From JAWXBG01 sp044375415 (lineage in GTDB: Bacteria > Bacteroidota > Bacteroidia > Flavobacteriales_D > Sanyastnellaceae), in NCBI GenBank assembly GCA_044375415.1, contig JBILMS010000003.1:39051-103050 (forward strand): a stretch of 64,000 bases of DNA, read 5' to 3'. The notes under the pieces were generated by a model, which saw nothing but the letters and a program-made list of their open reading frames with translations, was not told the origin of the DNA and ran no database searches. Each line of letters opens with the position of its first letter. Position 1 is the stretch's first letter. This document shows positions 60,481-64,000 of the stretch, piece by piece. The position numbers and the translations under genes were made by a program.

Positions 60481-60558
60481 TTACATACAAAGATAACGTC
60501 CGTCCCTTCCTTCGGTGGAGCACCTACAGCAGCACATATGCATGGTTGGATTGAACAT
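60481..60558 (-). CDS. Cys/Met-rich leader peptide B
   Basis: A 25-codon frame beginning MFNPTMHMCCCRCS and ending YLCM, with five Cys and four Met, including a Cys-Cys-Cys-x-Cys run as in leader A. It starts about 22 nt after a perfect -7 box and is followed by an intrinsic terminator. GGTG-CTC-CACC inside the frame may form a pause hairpin. A longer in-frame reading from 60825 is rejected because it crosses the promoter. The nearest downstream gene on this strand is leader A and then metY. Confidence 0.75.
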   Translation of the reverse strand: MFNPTMHMCCCRCSTEGRDGRYLCM

Positions 60559-60579
60559 TATTTTTCTTTGTTGTGGGTG

Positions 60580-60613
60580 CAAATATAAAGTGAATGTTTT
60601 TTGAAGTTCCAAA
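60580..60613 (-). promoter_or_regulatory. Promoter of leader B (and probably of metY-metX-hom)
   Basis: On the minus strand: TTTG (60613-60610), 22 nt, TATATTTG (60587-60580). The -7 box is perfect and the spacing is slightly long. It is the only clear promoter found upstream of metY. The region from here to 61057 holds no other feature I can support, apart from a small GCAGAC/GTCTGC hairpin (60967-60984). Confidence 0.7.
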
Positions 60614-61057
60614 TTTTTTTTTTCTAAATGCCAAAACGGCTGCTGTCTTTGGGTAGAAAAGTCAGTAAAAGCTGATGTTTTGGTTTGTGTTAATTTTTTT
60701 ACCGGGGATAGTAGATTTTCAGGTGGGGCTACAAACACTCTTAATTCCGATTCTATGTTTGCTCTCATGGGTAATGTCGTTTTATAATTCAATAGACAAT
60801 CATCTTCCATTGATATATCAACCAATATAGGACTTACGTCTTATTTGAGGTGTGGTTCTAATGATTGTTTGTGAAGTCTATGTTATGACACAACGTAATC
60901 ATACAAAATTCAAGTGAAATTGTGTAATGGTGTTGAGAGCCATGAAGGTCAAATTTGCCATTCAAAGCAGACACTGTTGTCTGCAAGCAAATTTAAAGTG
61001 ATGGGTATAACATCGGAAGGGCAAAGTTATGTGAAGAATCGAGATGTCGGAAGACCG

Positions 61058-61777
61058 ATGCACCTCAATTTACACAAGGAACATACGTATAGAAAACGGG
61101 AGATCAAATTAAGTAAACTGTTGTTTGCAGTACTCTTAATGTTGACATTGGTTTTTGTTTTCACTTCTTGTAAGAAGATGAACAAAACCCAGAAAGGGGC
61201 GGTAATCGGAACTACCGCCGGTGGCGCTATGGGAGCCATTATAGGAAAGGCATCGGGCAATACTGCCTTGGGAGCCATTATTGGTGCAACCGTTGGCGGA
61301 GCCTCCGGAGCAATAATCGGCAATCAAATGGATAAACAAGCCGAAGAAATAGAAAAAAAGGTGGATGGTGTTGGGGTAGAAAGGGTAGGTGAGGGAATAT
61401 TTATAGAATTCAATAATGCAATCCTTTTTGCTTTTGATAGATCTGATTTGTCGGGTGATGCGGAAATGAACCTCGGTAAGTTAGCGAAGGTGTTGAAAGA
61501 ATACCCCGACACAAATATCGAAATCCGCGGACATACAGATAGCGATGGGACTGAAGAGTACAATCAGACATTATCGGAACAACGAGCGGTGAAAGTGTCG
61601 GATGTCCTTATCCAAAAGGGTGTTGACGCGTCAAGAATTACGGTTGTAGGGTATGGCGAATCATTGCCTAAAAATGAGAATGAAACCATAGCGGGACGTT
61701 CAAACAATCGCAGAGTTGAGTTTCTGATTACGGCTAACGAAAAAATGAAGGCAGAGTCTGCCGATAAATCAAAGTAA
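61058..61777 (+). CDS. OmpA-family lipoprotein with glycine-zipper domain
   Basis: 239 residues from the ATG at 61058 (ATGs at 61001 and further upstream are in frame, but the signal peptide fits this start best). A lipoprotein signal ends VFVFTSC-KK (Cys about 38). A glycine-zipper segment (GAVIGTTAGGAMGAIIGKAS, then a second similar block) is followed by an OmpA C-terminal peptidoglycan-binding domain (IEIRGHTDSDGTEEYNQTLS and RITVVGYGES, NNRRVEF). It anchors the outer membrane to the cell wall. Followed by a barrel protein gene 24 nt later. Confidence 0.88.
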   Translation: MHLNLHKEHTYRKREIKLSKLLFAVLLMLTLVFVFTSCKKMNKTQKGAVIGTTAGGAMGAIIGKASGNTALGAIIGATVGGASGAIIGNQMDKQAEEIEKKVDGVGVERVGEGIFIEFNNAILFAFDRSDLSGDAEMNLGKLAKVLKEYPDTNIEIRGHTDSDGTEEYNQTLSEQRAVKVSDVLIQKGVDASRITVVGYGESLPKNENETIAGRSNNRRVEFLITANEKMKAESADKSK

Positions 61778-61801
61778 AAAGTATTCCTTAATAAAAATAT
61801 T

Positions 61802-62464
61802 ATGAAAATTAGTATATATACGGTTCTTATCGTAGTGTCTACTTCGCTATCATCTTTTGGTCAAGGGGGCACCCAATTCGCAGTTCTCAGTGGGGTAGGT
61901 CTTCAGAATATCACAGGCAAAGATTTTGAAGGAGATAAACTTAAAAACGATATGGTTATTGGGGTTCATGTGGGTGTAAATGCTCAGATTCCCATAGCTC
62001 CGGAGTTTTATTTTCAACCGGGATTACTTTTTGCTACAAAAGGAGCGATAGATAAAACCGATAATATTAAATTTCGTTATTCCTTATCGTATTTAGAGGT
62101 GCCACTTCATGTAGTTTACAAAGCACCACTAGGTACGGGTTACTTTATGTTAGGCTTTGGACCTTACATAGCATATGCGATGAACGGTAAAGTAACATCG
62201 GAGATTGAATCTGTAAAAGTAGAAACGGATATTAAGTTTCAGAATAAGGTTGAAGCATCGGAAACGTTGGATGCAGTGTATTTCAAAAGAATGGGTGCCG
62301 GAGCTTCAATTTTTGTAGGGTATGAGTTTGCAAACGGAATATTTCTGACATTCAATACTCAAGTAGGTTTGTTGAATTTACATCCGGAGTATCCGGCAAT
62401 TGAAGATGACAAGTCTTTGGTACAACATGCAGGTTTTGGATTATCGCTTGGTTTCAGATTCTAA
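61802..62464 (+). CDS. Outer-membrane beta-barrel protein
   Basis: 220 residues. The signal peptide is MKISIYTVLIVVSTSLSSFGQ. Strand pairs are typical of the porin-family OMP_b-brl_2 type (FYFQPGLLFATKGAID, FRYSLSYLEVPLHVVYKAPL, YFMLGFGPYIAYAMNGKV), with a final LSLGFRF strand ending in Phe, the outer-membrane insertion signal. Specific function unknown. Likely cotranscribed with the OmpA lipoprotein. Confidence 0.85.
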   Translation: MKISIYTVLIVVSTSLSSFGQGGTQFAVLSGVGLQNITGKDFEGDKLKNDMVIGVHVGVNAQIPIAPEFYFQPGLLFATKGAIDKTDNIKFRYSLSYLEVPLHVVYKAPLGTGYFMLGFGPYIAYAMNGKVTSEIESVKVETDIKFQNKVEASETLDAVYFKRMGAGASIFVGYEFANGIFLTFNTQVGLLNLHPEYPAIEDDKSLVQHAGFGLSLGFRF

Positions 62465-62560
62465 TTTGGAACCGTTAGCGTGATGAAGATGATTTAGATC
62501 TTCCTTAAAAAGAACTTACCTACGTATCAAATAACCAAATAGTAACCTTTCTTAGTTTTA

Positions 62561-63472
62561 CTAATTAGAAGCAGATTTATCTGCTTCTTTTTTTCTTGTA
62601 GCCTGAATTTTTGCGGGATCTCCGAAAATATAATGCCATTTAAGCGACCATTTTTTTGTGCTCATTACATCACGCCAGATATCGGCAAACTCCTGAAAAT
62701 TGATTATGAGGGGGTTTGATTTTTGCGAAAGATTCTTGGTCGTTCCATATTTAACAGCCTCTCCCTCCGGTTCGAATGTTCCAAATAATCTGTCCCAAAT
62801 GATGAAGGTGGCGGCGAAGTTCTTATTGATATAGTGTTCTTGGGACCCATGGTGTACCCGATGATTAGATGGAGTTGCAAAGATGTACTCAATTGCGGGA
62901 TGCAAACGTCTGATGTATTCTGTGTGAACCCAAAATTGAAATAGAACCGCTATTTGGTTTACCACAAAAAACACAACAGGATGAAAACCGAGTACAGCCA
63001 CAGGAAGGAAGAATATGATTTTCAAGTGCTGGAGCCAGCTGAGTCGAAATGAAAAACTGAGATTGTATTTTTCTGCACTGTGATGAACCACATGGGTAGC
63101 CCACCAAAAACGTTGGATATGCGAAATACGGTGAGCCCAATAACTACAGAAGTCGAGGATGATGTAGCAGGGGATGATGGACCAAACGGTTAAGTACATT
63201 CTCCAGGGCACCCAATTGTAGATAAGTACTACGAGGAAGAAGAGGGCAAATTTGATCAGAAAGGCTATAACGACATTCCCAACGCCCACCAACACCGAAC
63301 CAATAGTTTCATCTTTTAAATAGAGTGATTTGTCTTGTCTTCGAGAAATGAACCATTCGAGGATCACAAAAAAGAACATTACCGGAGCAGCCCAAACAAT
63401 TATTTCAGGAGCATTTTTGCTGAGTTCTTTCACATGTATTAGATCGATTTCGGGAGCGCCAAACCATTGCAT
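62561..63472 (-). CDS. Sterol desaturase/fatty acid hydroxylase family enzyme
   Basis: A 303-residue membrane di-iron oxygenase. Several membrane segments (IIVWAAPVMFFFVILEWF, IAFLIKFALFFLVVLIYNW) accompany histidine clusters DFCSYWAHRISH, HVVHHSAE and SNHRVHHGSQ, the expected iron ligands, and the family block FAATFIIWDRLFGTFEPE. The substrate (fatty acid, carotenoid or other lipid) cannot be told. Convergent with the barrel gene. Confidence 0.9.
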   Translation of the reverse strand: MQWFGAPEIDLIHVKELSKNAPEIIVWAAPVMFFFVILEWFISRRQDKSLYLKDETIGSVLVGVGNVVIAFLIKFALFFLVVLIYNWVPWRMYLTVWSIIPCYIILDFCSYWAHRISHIQRFWWATHVVHHSAEKYNLSFSFRLSWLQHLKIIFFLPVAVLGFHPVVFFVVNQIAVLFQFWVHTEYIRRLHPAIEYIFATPSNHRVHHGSQEHYINKNFAATFIIWDRLFGTFEPEGEAVKYGTTKNLSQKSNPLIINFQEFADIWRDVMSTKKWSLKWHYIFGDPAKIQATRKKEADKSASN

Positions 63473-64000
63473 AATAAAATAAATTAGTTCAAGAACATGT
63501 AAAATGTTCCCGAAGATCGTTGATATATTCCTTGAAAGAGTTTATTATGTGCACATAGGGCGATATCCTAGAACAGTGCCGCTCTGAAATGGGGCCCTAT
63601 AAACACATTTGTTTCTACTTACGAAAGTCACAATGAACTCGGAGAATGTATTTATATGATTTGGAAGAATGGTTTCATTATTTTTAATGGAGAGCCTGTG
63701 AGGTATTTTTTCGGAGTTGTGTAAACCTTTTTATGCCCCGAATTCAAGAATGAATTGGAGTGATTTAGGAAACAGTGCCTGTGCTATTGGAGGTTGCAGG
63801 ATTAGATGGTAGTTTTCTGTTTTTGGCAGTGTGAGTTGGAGTTTGAGTATTGAGCAAAAACAAAGAGTGCGAGCCTGTTCTTTCGTTCATGTTAGCCCTT
63901 CGACTCCTTATCCCTCGTTCCTCGGGATTCGTCGTTCAGGGTGACGGCGCTGGAGTGTAGTTTATAGGGGCGGGGGAAATATTGTGCAAGGGCCCCAGAG
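63473..64000. other. Gap without recognisable gene at the right edge
   Basis: No credible coding frame on either strand. There is a small GAACAT-GTAAA-ATGTTC hairpin (63493-63509) upstream of the hydroxylase, and a CCCTTCGACTCC...GTTCAGGGTGACGG stretch near 63897-63945 related to the dispersed CCTTCGRCAAGCTCAGG motif family. Confidence 0.5.

Noticed and set aside
60481..60825. A 114-codon minus-strand frame containing leader B
   Set aside because: Its upstream part crosses the TATATTTG promoter and has no family similarity; only the last 25 codons make sense, as a leader peptide.
1..64000. Prophage, insertion sequence or integrative element
   Set aside because: No transposase, integrase, phage structural or conjugation gene is visible; the mobile signals are limited to the intron endonuclease and short repeats.

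Overview
The window looks like a chromosomal segment of a Bacteroidota bacterium, probably of the Flavobacteriales type (the order is inferred). The evidence is: several secreted proteins ending in type IX secretion (T9SS) C-terminal sorting domains; promoters with the TAnnTTTG -7 box typical of the phylum; few Shine-Dalgarno sites; one contiguous S12-to-L17 ribosomal cluster with no tuf gene; and lipid A/Kdo genes (lpxK, lpxH, kdtA), which indicate an LPS-type outer membrane.

Layout. 1-7.8 kb: the start of a Yip1-like membrane protein and three secreted T9SS cargo proteins, one of them a 5'-nucleotidase-type phosphoesterase. 7.9-9.3 kb: a 158-bp tandem repeat, then a tRNA-Leu(UAA) gene split after U34 by a 720-nt group I intron that encodes an HNH endonuclease, then tRNA-Gly(GCC). 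9.5-13.5 kb: kdtA with an outer-membrane protein gene, a repeat-rich gap, and a nucleotide-sugar aminotransferase. 13.7-31.7 kb: the 33-gene rpsL...rplQ cluster (with fusA, secY, map, infA, rpoA), ended by a strong terminator. 31.8-34.2 kb: carA-eno. 34.2-41.8 kb: palindromic repeats, an unknown protein, a T9SS protein, a queuosine-precursor transporter, a secreted M1 peptidase and a helical-repeat protein. 41.8-51.5 kb: a coiled-coil protein with Nif3; an lpxK-tlpA-tlpA-lpxH operon; a radC-wecB-deacetylase operon; rpsT. 51.6-55.7 kb: a SiaABC-like partner-switching module. 56.2-60.6 kb: the methionine operon metY-metX-hom behind two leader-peptide attenuators. 61-63.5 kb: an OmpA lipoprotein, a beta-barrel protein and a fatty-acid hydroxylase family enzyme. 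The last 0.5 kb has no recognisable gene.

Three things stand out. First, the tRNA-Leu(UAA) group I intron closely resembles the cyanobacterial/plastid trnL intron, and its endonuclease ORF runs through the ribozyme core. Second, upstream of metY there are two short Cys/Met-rich leader peptides (each with a Cys-Cys-Cys run), each followed by an intrinsic terminator. This suggests ribosome-mediated attenuation in series, fed from one promoter. Third, there is a variant SiaABC switch: a TPR-membrane-PP2C phosphatase faces a SiaC phosphoprotein and a SiaB kinase that is an internal tandem duplication, with both ATP-binding motif sets retained.

The rest is mostly housekeeping. Short dispersed repeats (a MITE-like pair, GC-rich palindromes, tandem repeats) occupy the intergenic gaps. 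I saw no transposase, prophage or CRISPR array.
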